This document shows, in pieces, positions 7,365 through 15,820 of a stretch of DNA of 64,000 nucleotides (its first letter is position 1; every line of letters begins with the position of its first letter). The notes under the pieces are model-generated. The model searched no databases and was not told where the DNA came from. It saw only the letters and a program-made list of their open reading frames with translations. The position numbers were made by a program, and so were the translations under genes. This stretch comes from Natrinema hispanicum (GTDB lineage Archaea > Halobacteriota > Halobacteria > Halobacteriales > Natrialbaceae). Location of the stretch: assembly GCF_004217335.1 (NCBI RefSeq), contig NZ_SHMP01000010.1, positions 44,731 through 108,730 on the forward strand, read 5' to 3'.

Positions 7365-9041
7365 TTCAAACACGGACTCGAATCCCTCGTCGACGACCTG
7401 CTGGACGAGTTCAGCGAACGAACTTCGATTACCTGGAGCCTCCACGAGCGACCGAAACGCACTCTCGAAGTGATGCCCATGAGAAGGCCGATCCCGACTT
7501 GAGGTTTCGTGAGCGGCTTCGTGCAACACCACGAGATACAGGTCGTGCATCCAGACTGCACGCTGGCGGCTCGTCACAGCGGAGTCAGTGATCACGATGT
7601 ACGTCCTGCCGTCGGTCCAGGCATCGGCACTTGCCTCACCGTAGTACACATCTCGGTCAATCCCAAGTTCGCTTGCGAGCACTCGAGCGAAGCGGAGATA
7701 GCGCTGCTGATCAGCGTTCAACTGCGATTCATCCTCGACGCGATGATAGCCAGTCCAGACGCCCTCCGACTCTGCTTGCTCGCCAACGTCAAACGTCTCC
7801 GGCACCGCTATCGATGTATCTTCGTCATTGGCGAGATCGCGAAGCCGTTGGGTTGCTGCATCGCTCGTATCGAGGACGACGTAGCCACGCTCGACGAGCT
7901 TGTCCGCCCCTTTCTGGGCTCCATCGACCCATCCAATCTTTCGGGTCGCTTGGATCTCCTCGAGGCTGATACGGGACTCGGTTGCCAACTGGAACAGCTT
8001 GCGCTCGGCCCACTGCTCGTCCGATGACTCGGACGCCATCGCCTCGATCATCACCTCTCGACTCTCGGCAGTCAGCCGGTCGTCCGAGACCTCTGCATAC
8101 AGATCGTCACGTGCCTGCTCGAGTGCGTCGTCGATCCGCTGCCAGCGGTCACAGCCTGACTGGATGTCGTTGCGGGCAAAGTTCAGCGTCAAGTTCCCCT
8201 TCGAGACGACGACTCCGCCGACTCCGTACTCCCGTTTCGTCGTCACGTACAGACCGTTACTGTAGATATCGAGTCCCTCGTGGGGTGTGTACTCGAGTGC
8301 GAGAATCGCATCGTCAGTTTCGCGTGTGAGTGACGGATGTGGCGAGTCCGCCACTGCCTCGAGTGGATCGCCCTTGTCAACCGGCTCGCCGTTGATCACG
8401 ACCGAGACGCCTGTCCGGGATTGCACGTACGCGAAGCGCTTGCGAAGATCACGAACGTAGCGCCGCCAGCGGTAGCTGTCCGGATCGGGCACTTCGTCTT
8501 CGTAGTGATCGATCTCGACAAGCATCCCCTCGAGATGATGCTCAGCGTCCACGACCTGGCCATCGCGCCCGCTGACGTCTGCCCACGGCCCAGAGTCGCG
8601 TCGATCTCGGTAGTCGAAACACAGTGCGGTGTCGTGACTCCAGATGCGAACGGCACCTTTCGCGATGATCGCACCCTTGCCGATTCCCCACTCGCCGATT
8701 GTCTCGTCGTCCGATCGTTGCTTGCTTCCCGCGCCGAGTACTGAGAGGTTGCGCCGCCCTTCGGTCGACTCGAGATTGACACCAGCGCCATCATCGAGGA
8801 TGAGCGACCGCTCAGGCGAGATACTGACCAGAACCCGAGTTGATCCAGGACTGTCGATGCCGTTTTGGACGGCTTCGCGGATTGCGTCTGTGAGATCCGC
8901 CATCTGATCTTCGATAAGGTACGTTGCAACCCGCTCGTCAGCCGTCATCGTCACGGTCTCGTCAGCCGATGGCTGACTGGCCGGCCTCGAGTCGGTTGTC
9001 TCGTTCGTCGCGAACTCCGAGAGCGTCGGATGATCTGTCAT
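7350..9041 (-). CDS. GHKL ATPase fused to HExxH metallopeptidase-like domain
   Basis: About 563 residues from ATG 9041 (MTDHPTLSEF). A GTG at 9086 overlapping the upstream stop is an alternative. The N-terminal half has GHKL (Hsp90/MutL/histidine-kinase) ATP-binding motifs: N-box REAVQNGIDS, G1 DDGAGV, G2 GEWGIGKG. A transducer-like region follows (LTLNFARND). The C-terminus has HEAAH followed by GHHFE, a zinc metallopeptidase-like signature. It sits directly downstream of an SF1 helicase and is probably co-transcribed. The last residues (CSVE) come from the insertion sequence: without it the frame would end EYEVGL, so the insertion changed only the tail. Confidence 0.85.
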   Translation of the reverse strand: MTDHPTLSEFATNETTDSRPASQPSADETVTMTADERVATYLIEDQMADLTDAIREAVQNGIDSPGSTRVLVSISPERSLILDDGAGVNLESTEGRRNLSVLGAGSKQRSDDETIGEWGIGKGAIIAKGAVRIWSHDTALCFDYRDRRDSGPWADVSGRDGQVVDAEHHLEGMLVEIDHYEDEVPDPDSYRWRRYVRDLRKRFAYVQSRTGVSVVINGEPVDKGDPLEAVADSPHPSLTRETDDAILALEYTPHEGLDIYSNGLYVTTKREYGVGGVVVSKGNLTLNFARNDIQSGCDRWQRIDDALEQARDDLYAEVSDDRLTAESREVMIEAMASESSDEQWAERKLFQLATESRISLEEIQATRKIGWVDGAQKGADKLVERGYVVLDTSDAATQRLRDLANDEDTSIAVPETFDVGEQAESEGVWTGYHRVEDESQLNADQQRYLRFARVLASELGIDRDVYYGEASADAWTDGRTYIVITDSAVTSRQRAVWMHDLYLVVLHEAAHETSSRDRPSHGHHFESAFRSLVEAPGNRSSFAELVQQVVDEGFESVFECSVE

Positions 9042-9082
9042 GGTGTCCACCCATGTGGCACCACAGAAACCGAACCGTGCGG

Positions 9083-11341
9083 TCACTTGGGAACAGGAAT
9101 GAACTCTGGTTCGACTTGACGTAGTCTCCCGGTGCTCTCGAGGAATGAGTAGAGATCGTCGTACAGGCCAGTGTCTTCGTCAGTGCCGTCTGCGGATGAG
9201 CGTAACGTGTACCAGTCGCCGACGATCGCACAGAACCGCTGGGCGCGAGTCATCGCGACGTTCAACCGCCGAGGACCGTCAATGGGTCGCCCGAGGAAGC
9301 CTGTCTCGCCCGCTGCATTACTTCGAACTAACGAAATTACGATTGCGACCTTTTCGCTCCCTTGGAAGGAATCGATCGTGTCGACCGTGATGTCTCTTCC
9401 AGAATCAAGATGTCTCGCTAGCTTCTTTCGAATAGCGTTAGCCTGGGCCGTGTATGGCGTAATGACGCCGACTTCGGATGGGCTGAGATCTGCATCGGCG
9501 AGCAGTTCGCCGACGATATGGGCAACGAGTCGCACCTCTGCGTCGTTGCGCTTGGAGTGATCAATCGTCTCCTCGCTCCCACCGATATCATAGCTGACGA
9601 ACGCCGGACGGTCCTCAAGTGCGGTAACGTTACGCCCTTGCCGCAGGGCCCGGTCGTAGAAGCGGCTGTTCGGAAACCAGGCGATATCGCGATGCATCCG
9701 GTACTGCGTTCGGAGCTGGATACCGACTCCCTGGTAAATACCGCCGTCAGCGTAGAGGTGTTCGAACAGGGAGAGACCGGCTGCAGACTCCGGCGGTTCT
9801 TCGGTTGCACTGAATGGCGGCAATTGCTTGTGATCGCCTGCGAGGATCACTTTGTCCGCTCGTGCAAGCGGAATACACGAGGCGGTGCATGTCGCCTGTG
9901 TCGCCTCGTCGAGGACGAGCACATCGAACTCTCGCTCGAGGGTCGCTGCACTGCTGTTCGTCGCTGCGACGACATCGGCTAGTCCGTCGCAGGTAGCATA
10001 CTGGGTGCTGACGACTTCATTTGATGATCTACTGGCGTTCACGCGCCGGAGTACGAATTCGCCGGCACCGTGTTGTGCATGGGCGTGCAGTGATCGGTCG
10101 TCAGTCTCAGTCGTTGTGCTCGAGCCAGCAACGAGATTGTCGACTGCTTGGTTTGAATCGGCACAGACGAGGACGTCGTCCCCAGCCTCAACTGACCGCC
10201 TGACGACTTCGACGAGCGTTCGCGTCTTGCCTGTACCTGGTGGTCCATGAATGCAGAAGAGGTGATCAGCAAGGAGGGCACAGGACACTGCAAGCTCCTG
10301 TTCTTGATTCAGTTCGACGTCTTGCTGACTACTCTTGACACCAGCCGTGTCCCCGAAGGTGACTGCTGTGTCGCCTGTCAAGAGCGCGCGTTGATCATCA
10401 CGCTCGCGAACGCGCGTAATCGCAGCAAGTTCGCGCTCGTACGGAACGGGATTTAACAGTTGAGTGAGTGCAAAATCCCGTCGCTTCTGGCGGAGGAACA
10501 CACCGACAGCCGACCGGTTCTCGATCGTATACCAGTCGATAGCGAGACTGACGGTTAGTCCCTCGATCGCATCGACTGTCGCTGGAATCGGGAACGCGTC
10601 TGGTGAGTGTTCTTTACTTGGTGAGTGGAGGAGCACTTCGTTTCCTTCGAAGATCCGGAATTCGCTCTGGACGACTCGATACGTGTCATGCTGCCGATCT
10701 ACTTGCCCGTCATCGATTCTGAATCGGTAGACACCATCTTCTGGGTGGCCAAGGGATGCAAGCGATGGAATCGCACCGAACCCCTCGGCACGGAGTGCCT
10801 CGGGCGTCGACGCGGCTGCTTTCGCTCGGTTTTCATCACGTTGGGCATCCATCTCCGCTTGGACAAATGACTCGAGTTCGTCAAAGAAGGTGTCCGTGTC
10901 GTTGTCGTCAGAAAGCGGATTTCGCGGTGGTTCCCGCTCTGCAATGGGAGAGTCGAAGTACGACGGCGGATCGTCAGGCGCGTAATCGGAGTGCCAGAAG
11001 CGTACCCGGTTGGCTAGCGATGAGACGGCAAACGTGTCTTGATCGACCGAAGCATAGTCGCCGCCATCATCGTAGATGAAAACATCGCCATGGAGTGCGT
11101 GTTCTGTGAAGGCGAGATATTCGCCCGAGAGTGCTGCGCTATTGCGCGCATGGAGTGGAACCACAATCCAGTCGTCTTTCTCGGGATGTGCGAGTTGGTC
11201 GTGGTAGCTCGCATATTCAACGATCCCATCGATTGGAATGGGGTCATCTCGCACCGGTTCGAACGTCTCGTCTGCCGGTGAATGGAGGGCAGCACTCGAG
11301 AGGTCGAACTTGCCGATCGCACTCTCGAAGAGGAGAGACAT
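9083..11341 (-). CDS. UPF1/DNA2-like superfamily 1 helicase
   Basis: 752 residues. Helicase motifs are clear: Walker A GPPGTGKTRT, motif II LDEATQA, motif III GDHKQLPP, motif IV/V region TIDSFQGSEKVAIV, and motif VI NVAMTRAQRF. This is the arrangement of UPF1/IGHMBP2/DNA2-type SF1 helicases acting on RNA or DNA. An N-terminal region of about 330 residues may be an accessory beta domain. The stop is 42 nt before the chosen start of the GHKL gene (or overlaps its GTG), so the two form an operon. Pairing of such a helicase with a GHKL protein suggests a defence or nucleic-acid quality-control module, an inference only. Confidence 0.9.
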   Translation of the reverse strand: MSLLFESAIGKFDLSSAALHSPADETFEPVRDDPIPIDGIVEYASYHDQLAHPEKDDWIVVPLHARNSAALSGEYLAFTEHALHGDVFIYDDGGDYASVDQDTFAVSSLANRVRFWHSDYAPDDPPSYFDSPIAEREPPRNPLSDDNDTDTFFDELESFVQAEMDAQRDENRAKAAASTPEALRAEGFGAIPSLASLGHPEDGVYRFRIDDGQVDRQHDTYRVVQSEFRIFEGNEVLLHSPSKEHSPDAFPIPATVDAIEGLTVSLAIDWYTIENRSAVGVFLRQKRRDFALTQLLNPVPYERELAAITRVRERDDQRALLTGDTAVTFGDTAGVKSSQQDVELNQEQELAVSCALLADHLFCIHGPPGTGKTRTLVEVVRRSVEAGDDVLVCADSNQAVDNLVAGSSTTTETDDRSLHAHAQHGAGEFVLRRVNASRSSNEVVSTQYATCDGLADVVAATNSSAATLEREFDVLVLDEATQATCTASCIPLARADKVILAGDHKQLPPFSATEEPPESAAGLSLFEHLYADGGIYQGVGIQLRTQYRMHRDIAWFPNSRFYDRALRQGRNVTALEDRPAFVSYDIGGSEETIDHSKRNDAEVRLVAHIVGELLADADLSPSEVGVITPYTAQANAIRKKLARHLDSGRDITVDTIDSFQGSEKVAIVISLVRSNAAGETGFLGRPIDGPRRLNVAMTRAQRFCAIVGDWYTLRSSADGTDEDTGLYDDLYSFLESTGRLRQVEPEFIPVPK

Positions 11342-11538
11342 GTCGATCAGAACGAATCACTGAATCCTAAATCTTCCCGTTCAGTGAAGTCATCACATGG
11401 CTAGTAGTTTTGACAGAGTGTGTCACAGACCACTTCTCATGAGGCTAATTACCTCTACTTCTCGATGAATCGGCCGACAAATGGCTCTGCGAACGGAACA
11501 CCAGAAAGAATATGTGAGCCTTCTACTCCAGTGCTATT

Positions 11539-11892
11539 ATGAAAGACAAGTGGAAATATTTGTATGGTGGAATTATGTTCTTTCTTCTGACAGCGGTTAC
11601 TGTCGGGTATTCCTTCTACGATATAGGTCTTCTAATCCCTGTAGTCGGACTAATCGTATGTTTTGGGATTTCACTCATAATGATACGTCCATTGATGTAC
11701 GGCTATGTGATGATTGGATTCGGAGTGATGCTCCTCGCTCTTGTTGCAGTACTTATCCTCGGCGAATCAAGTCTTCTCATTAGAGGACTTACCGCCATCA
11801 TTGGAATCGGAGCAATTATTCGTGGATTACAGGCACAAAGAGTCTGTCATAGAAAGACTCGCAGGCAATTTGTTTCAACTCTCTTTGAGTGA
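11539..11892 (+). CDS. four-helix membrane protein with element-altered C-terminus
   Basis: 117 residues with four predicted membrane helices (about 8-27, 29-48, 54-73, 80-97). The last 16 residues, after GLQAQR, are encoded by the left end of the mobile element that starts at 11840. Joining the sequence left of the element to that right of the second direct repeat (12380) gives GLQAQRAIAAK and a stop at TAG, a shorter and more natural tail. Function unknown; the helical core is intact, so the protein may still work. Confidence 0.75.
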   Translation: MKDKWKYLYGGIMFFLLTAVTVGYSFYDIGLLIPVVGLIVCFGISLIMIRPLMYGYVMIGFGVMLLALVAVLILGESSLLIRGLTAIIGIGAIIRGLQAQRVCHRKTRRQFVSTLFE

Positions 11893-12379
11893 ATTAGCCG
11901 GTAAGTAGATGTGCGAAGATAACACTATTGGAGTTTACCGTCAATTAACTAATGTGAGGATTTAAACTGTTTTCGAAACAAGATCTAAGCATGAGTGATA
12001 AGAAGCCGAACAACCCACTGACGCCGTACTTCCCATCAGAAACTCCCAGTCTCTCAGGGAACGTTCCCAAGTGGATAGCAATCGGTGTCGTACTGTGGGG
12101 GGTTTTCTGGGCGATTTACATGCTTCTTGACCTTCTTTTTGGGAGTATCCCGTCTCCATTCTAAATGGAATAAAAAAGTGTGTCTAAGATATTTAATCGT
12201 ACTCTTAGGGATCAGGTGGATATTCGGAGGTTCCCACGAGAAAAGCAGCCTACTGGGAAAACCGCACGACGAGGGAAGCTATGAACTAGTCTGCTGATCC
12301 CTATCTGTTACTTGCTTGCCCTATACCGACCGTACACTGCGGAGTCGAATGGGCCTGTGACCGATTCTATGACACGCTC
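11840..12379 (+). mobile_element. MITE-like element with membrane-protein cargo (copy A)
   Basis: 540 bp bounded by imperfect inverted repeats: left GAGTCTGTCATAGAA (11840-11854), right TTCTATGACACGCTC (12365-12379). The two ends remain similar for about 60-75 nt and finish inward with CGGTAAGTAG (left, about 11899-11908) and a degenerate counterpart (right, about 12321-12333). A direct repeat GGCACAAA(G) flanks it (11832-11839/40 and 12380-12387/88). It carries no transposase; its only gene is the 57-residue membrane protein at 11991. The same ends surround a different gene at 60375-60991. Confidence 0.8.
11991..12164 (+). CDS. 57-aa single-helix membrane protein, element cargo
   Basis: Starts ATG 11991 (MSDKKPNNPLTPYFPSE) and ends TAA 12162-12164. 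One hydrophobic helix (about residues 28-50, around VVLWGVFWAIYMLLDLLF) follows a proline-rich polar N-terminus. It lies between the inverted ends of the element at 11840-12379 and is its only gene, so it is cargo. No family recognised. Confidence 0.65.
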   Translation: MSDKKPNNPLTPYFPSETPSLSGNVPKWIAIGVVLWGVFWAIYMLLDLLFGSIPSPF

Positions 12380-12505
12380 GGCACAAAGGGCAATAGCAGC
12401 TAAGTAGTCGTGGCCGTTACCTGCTTCTCCTGTACTTATCATTTATTGCGATTACCAGCTCAACAGATCAGATAATCTATGACGGCCTTGTTTTGGCGTC
12501 CTGTT

Positions 12506-12730
12506 CTACGAAGTCTTGACCGTGACCTCATCAGATGGTGTCACTACCACGCGGAACTCACCAACCGAGAATCGAATCTCGAGATCAGTATCAGCTTGCG
12601 GGCTTGCCGAATCCACGACCCGCTCGAGGGCTTCGATGTTGATCACCCGCTGGAGTTGGTACTCGTCCCGATCGAGGCCCTGTTCCTCGAGTGCAGTGAT
12701 GATCTCAAGTAGAAGCGGTCGATCACTCAT
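12506..12730 (-). CDS. HalOD1 domain protein
   Basis: 74 residues from ATG 12730 (MSDRPLLLEI); a TTG two codons upstream is less likely. The sequence matches my recollection of the HalOD1 output domain: an N-terminal amphipathic helix (LLEIITALEEQGLD), the Y-x-L-x-x-(V/I) strand, the A-L-E-x-(V/L) helix, and C-terminal strands (EIRFSVGEFRVVVTP). HalOD1 is a haloarchaeal signalling output module; stand-alone copies are of unknown role. It overlaps the end of the ArdC gene by 8 nt (12723-12730), so it is translationally coupled to it. Confidence 0.8.
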   Translation of the reverse strand: MSDRPLLLEIITALEEQGLDRDEYQLQRVINIEALERVVDSASPQADTDLEIRFSVGEFRVVVTPSDEVTVKTS

Positions 12731-13658
12731 CGCCAATCATCTCGCTGACGATGTCGATGATCTCCTGAGCGGACGAACTGATCCGCTCAAGCCGGTCGAA
12801 GATCGTCTCCGGCTCGTCACCGTGCCACGCGGCGAGGTAAAACGCTGATCCACTGGTATCCAACTCGAAGTAGCGTCCAACAATGTAGCCGACCGCTTCG
12901 GCCTCGAGTTCACGTTTCGATCGCTCAGCCTCGTCGTCGACGCCACTGTGCAAGAGTGCGTGCGCGTACTCGTGAACGAGCGTGACGGCGAGGTCAGCGT
13001 CGTTCTCACGATCTCGGACGGCGACGCGTGGCTGCTCTTGAGGGCGGTACTCACAGATTCCCTTGGCACTCCCATGCGACCAGTCCTGGGGTGGCACGAC
13101 CTCTACGTCTACCTCGAGGGGATCTGCTGCCTCGAGGAGTGCGGGAACCAACTCGTCAGCTTGTCCCTTGGCTTCGGTCTCGAGGTCGGGCAGTGGCTCG
13201 CCGTCAGTCTGCGAGATATCGAAGACGGGCGCTGGCCGAAAGCCCACAAGTCCCTTTTCCCAGCTGTCCGGCGGAGTCTCATCGTATTCACAGTCATTGC
13301 GATCGTGGTACGACGGCGAGTTTCCGCAGTCGGGACATTGCTTTGCAATGATGGGTGCCCAGATCCAGATCGCTGTCTCCCCTTCTTTGACGTGCCGGTC
13401 GAACTCGTTTTGCCATGTTCGGTAGCCAGCAACGCGTGTTGCCTGCGGACACTGGAGTTTGATCAACAGCGTGTTTCGGTGCGAGTAGTCGTGGAACCGA
13501 CTCTGGACGTCCAACCACTCTGTGAACTGCTCGCTCGAGACGGCGTCATCGACCTCGTCGACGAGGTCCTGAACCCATGCCTCGATCGTACTGTGCATCT
13601 CGTCGTGCCGGGTGTCCGAATCGTCGAACGTTTCCCGGGAGCTGCTGCTCGTAGCCAT
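12723..13658 (-). CDS. ardC: ArdC-type antirestriction protein with HExxH domain
   Basis: 311 residues. The N-terminal part (about 20-100) matches the ArdC ssDNA-binding domain (FHDYSHRNTLLIKLQCPQATRVAGYRTWQ, GETAIWIWAP). A short Cys/His-rich insert follows (CPDCGNSPSYHDRNDC), a possible zinc site. The C-terminal half has HEYAHALLH and EAEAVGYIVG, the zinc-metallopeptidase pattern of this family. ArdC proteins protect incoming plasmid DNA from host restriction, which fits the conjugation genes here. Upstream, an inverted repeat AGACC/GGTCT (13712-13735) follows a T-rich box, as at other accessory genes here. Confidence 0.88.
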   Translation of the reverse strand: MATSSSSRETFDDSDTRHDEMHSTIEAWVQDLVDEVDDAVSSEQFTEWLDVQSRFHDYSHRNTLLIKLQCPQATRVAGYRTWQNEFDRHVKEGETAIWIWAPIIAKQCPDCGNSPSYHDRNDCEYDETPPDSWEKGLVGFRPAPVFDISQTDGEPLPDLETEAKGQADELVPALLEAADPLEVDVEVVPPQDWSHGSAKGICEYRPQEQPRVAVRDRENDADLAVTLVHEYAHALLHSGVDDEAERSKRELEAEAVGYIVGRYFELDTSGSAFYLAAWHGDEPETIFDRLERISSSAQEIIDIVSEMIGDE

Positions 13659-13711
13659 GTTTGATCACTGCCTCTCGAGTCGAGTCGGATCGAATCGAAT
13701 TGAACTCGAGA

Positions 13712-13735
13712 AGACCTCCGCCCCTCAGGGGGTCT
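13712..13735 (-). promoter_or_regulatory. GC-rich inverted repeat upstream of ardC
   Basis: On the minus strand a T-rich box (RC of 13736-13742) is directly followed by nested inverted repeats, AGACC/GGTCT outside and CCCC/GGGG inside. It lies about 54 nt before the ATG at 13658. The same arrangement occurs before the genes at 32332, 42204 and 42822. It is either an operator between TATA box and start site or a leader hairpin. Confidence 0.45.
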
Positions 13736-13823
13736 CAAAAATACGCCGGACTCGAGCAGCTAGAGAGCCGTCAGTCAGCGGACGCCAGGATCTCGAGTAG
13801 CAGTAACGACAGATGCAAACCGA

Positions 13824-14048
13824 TCAGTTCTGTTCCTGTTGATAAGCAATCCGTTGGAGAGCGTCAGCGATCGCCTCCACAGCAGCGACGAACCGCCACG
13901 AGAGATAAAGTACCCCGAGCAGTATGCCAAGCCAGATTATAGATGTTATATGTTGAGTGAGAAATAAGTAGACTACCAAAAGCCCGTAGAGGACACCGAT
14001 TCCGATAAACCATTTCTGGGGAATTGTTGGTGGAGACCAACCAGACAT
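13824..14048 (-). CDS. two-helix membrane protein
   Basis: 74 residues from ATG 14048 (MSGWSPPTIPQKW); an in-frame extension to 14174 runs into repeat sequence and is rejected. Two membrane helices (about 14-32 and 36-52) are followed by an amphipathic helix (AVEAIADALQRIAYQ). This helix pair with an AIADAL tail is a common haloarchaeal small-protein type of unknown function. Confidence 0.75.
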   Translation of the reverse strand: MSGWSPPTIPQKWFIGIGVLYGLLVVYLFLTQHITSIIWLGILLGVLYLSWRFVAAVEAIADALQRIAYQQEQN

Positions 14049-14121
14049 GTTTCTCTTTTCTAAGAAGGTGTACATAAAATCAGCTAAATCTAAATCGATA
14101 TATGCGCCTCTATACTTCCTG

Positions 14122-14183
14122 ATCGTGTGTCCGAGAACTCCCACAGGGTCGGACGGACGATCTTGAGTTAGCAATAAGTACAG
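14122..14183 (+). repeat. relative of the mobile-element left end
   Basis: Reads GTGTGTCCGAGAACT, then CCCAC, and ends GCAATAAGTACAG. It aligns well with the reverse complement of 15821-15896 (GGGTGTCAGAGAACT, CCCAC, GCCGGTAAGTAGATG). The two lie in opposite orientation around the membrane-protein genes at 14261-15803. No matching flanking direct repeats were found, so this may be an old or composite element. Confidence 0.45.
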
Positions 14184-14260
14184 ACCAAAGAGTTAGCGCC
14201 AGTAACTGTAAATAACGGATTGACTAAAATACTATAACCTTCTAAATGCAACTTGTTACT

Positions 14261-14482
14261 ATGCCGTCGTTAGAAGGCCTAAAGACTTGGTTCGACTATG
14301 AGCTCCTCATCACAGGCCTCGCCATTTTGCTTCTCGTTGCTATCTGGGGGATGAATCAGATAACAGGATATGTGCGAGGACTTCCCCTCACAAGTCCCGA
14401 ATTTGCCCTCGGTATCATGGCTATCGGTTTTGGCACGATTCTTTTGCTGATTTGGCTAGCAGGATCTCTAAATGAACAATAA
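14261..14482 (+). CDS. two-helix membrane protein
   Basis: 73 residues from ATG 14261 (MPSLEGLK). This start is preferred over ATG 14246 because a TATA-like box (ACTATAAC, about 14230-14237) lies 25-30 nt upstream, giving a leaderless transcript. Two membrane helices (about residues 14-31 and 46-66). It is followed within a few bases by a repeat motif (RC of CCGGTAACTACGTGTG, 14486-14502) shared with 61433-61450. Function unknown. Confidence 0.7.
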   Translation: MPSLEGLKTWFDYELLITGLAILLLVAIWGMNQITGYVRGLPLTSPEFALGIMAIGFGTILLLIWLAGSLNEQ

Positions 14483-14512
14483 GCACACGTAGTTACCGGT
14501 ATGTTCGGAGAA

Positions 14513-14923
14513 TCATTGAGTAGTGCCGCGAAGCTGTTCTGGAATAATTATCCTCTCAATGACCGATGCGACTGCAAAGCCGATGAGACTGCCGAGTACA
14601 ACGATGTCAAGGAAGAATAGGAGCCTACCACCAATGAGCCCAAGTCCGAGGACTATCGGTACACAGAGCAGAGCGACACCACCAGCAATGTAACTGAGTT
14701 GTTCGCGCCGTTCTTTCGGAAGCCGGTCGCGGATAGCCCACGTGATCGGGCCAAATATGAAAGCTGTTCCGATAGCGAAGATTGCAATCCAATTCCATGG
14801 TGATGGCTCATACTTAATGACACGCACCCCTGTGAGAAGACCGATCACGCCCAGTGACGCAAATAGCACAAGTTGACGCAATCGGTCTGAGTCTACCAAG
14901 GCTATGTCTTGATGTTGTCGCAC
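14513..14923 (-). CDS. four-helix membrane protein
   Basis: 136 residues with predicted helices at about 17-36, 44-65, 77-96 and 101-121. A charged loop between helices 2 and 3 (RDRLPKERREQ) is probably cytoplasmic. No family recognised. Convergent with the 14261 gene; the repeat motif lies between the two stops. One of the cluster of small AT-richer membrane-protein genes set among repeats. Confidence 0.7.
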   Translation of the reverse strand: MRQHQDIALVDSDRLRQLVLFASLGVIGLLTGVRVIKYEPSPWNWIAIFAIGTAFIFGPITWAIRDRLPKERREQLSYIAGGVALLCVPIVLGLGLIGGRLLFFLDIVVLGSLIGFAVASVIERIIIPEQLRGTTQ

Positions 14924-15080
14924 AGCTCTAAATAACTACATGGCAATATGATTGGGGTTTAGAGCAGTCTTCAACTACACACACGCAGCTACCGTTCAGT
15001 ACAGGCGAAGTACATCCCGTTCAGTGTAGGATGAGTGTAGAACAGCGGGGTCAATCTATTTTATTAATTGACAGGTGGGA

Positions 15081-15302
15081 TTATGGCGTCTTATCTTTGA
15101 TTGCAATAAAAAATGCGACCAGTGGAAGTGAAAAAAAGAATGAGAATACGACTGAGAATTTGAGGAACGACAGAGTAATTGGTTGGTCAGTTAGGCCTGT
15201 TGCGCTGAATAGTATCGCCAAAATTGGCATTCCAAGTGTGAGACCACCAACTATTGCTCCAATTTTCTTTTGTTCGGTCCGAGTCAGGTTCAGGCCCTTC
15301 AC
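15081..15302 (-). CDS. two-helix membrane protein
   Basis: 73 residues starting at GTG 15302 (read MKGLNLTRTEQKK). Two helices at about 13-33 and 46-66. A C-terminal KDKTP ends it. Downstream (about 14970-15035) is a stretch with CTGTACTGAACGG in reverse orientation, a relative of the repeat found beside other such genes. Function unknown. Confidence 0.6.
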   Translation of the reverse strand: MKGLNLTRTEQKKIGAIVGGLTLGMPILAILFSATGLTDQPITLSFLKFSVVFSFFFSLPLVAFFIAIKDKTP

Positions 15303-15443
15303 AGAAATACGTTCGCGTTCTAATTGGTTAGCTTTTTGTTTTCTACGGAAGGCTGATGGCTTGAATAATCTAATGATAGTTATAGTTCTGACACACGCTC
15401 AGTAGGAAGAGTACTTATTGTAATCCATCGTGAAATAGGAGTG

Positions 15444-15803
15444 ATGAGTGTCATTCAATCAGCCGAGAAGGCTTGGGGGAATCTGTCTGTCCGCCTCTTG
15501 ACCCTCGTTGTAGGTGTTGGTCTCGTAGTTGGATTGCTCTCTCTGTATCCCCAGATTCTACCCGTGATTGAGTGGACTATTCCACTGGGTCTCATTTTTT
15601 GGGGTGTCTCTAGATTCTATCTCTACGGTGTAGGAGATACCCTGACCTCAACCGCAGGCTGTTTACTGATACTCGGTGGGTTCACATTGGCCTTGTACCA
15701 GCTCATACCGATGGGCGAACTCACTGGAACAGTCGCTCATCTCATTCCAACTACCGGTATCTTTGTAGAATTGTTCGCCGTCCATTACCGGGATGAAGCA
15801 TGA
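15444..15803 (+). CDS. four-helix membrane protein
   Basis: 119 residues from ATG 15444 (MSVIQSAEKAW); a GTG codon directly before it is an alternative start. About four hydrophobic segments (around 18-36, 42-60, 68-86, 95-112). Ends 17 nt before the repeat 15821-15896, whose inner end faces the gene, as in the other cargo arrangements. Unknown function. Confidence 0.7.
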   Translation: MSVIQSAEKAWGNLSVRLLTLVVGVGLVVGLLSLYPQILPVIEWTIPLGLIFWGVSRFYLYGVGDTLTSTAGCLLILGGFTLALYQLIPMGELTGTVAHLIPTTGIFVELFAVHYRDEA

Positions 15804-15820
15804 TTGGCGTGTTCGATAGA

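Noticed and set aside
13681..13710. Repeated CGAGT/GAATC stretch upstream of ardC
   Set aside because: Imperfect short repeats such as CGAGTCGAGTCGGATCGAA are common in haloarchaeal GC-rich leaders; no defined symmetry beyond the inverted repeat already reported.
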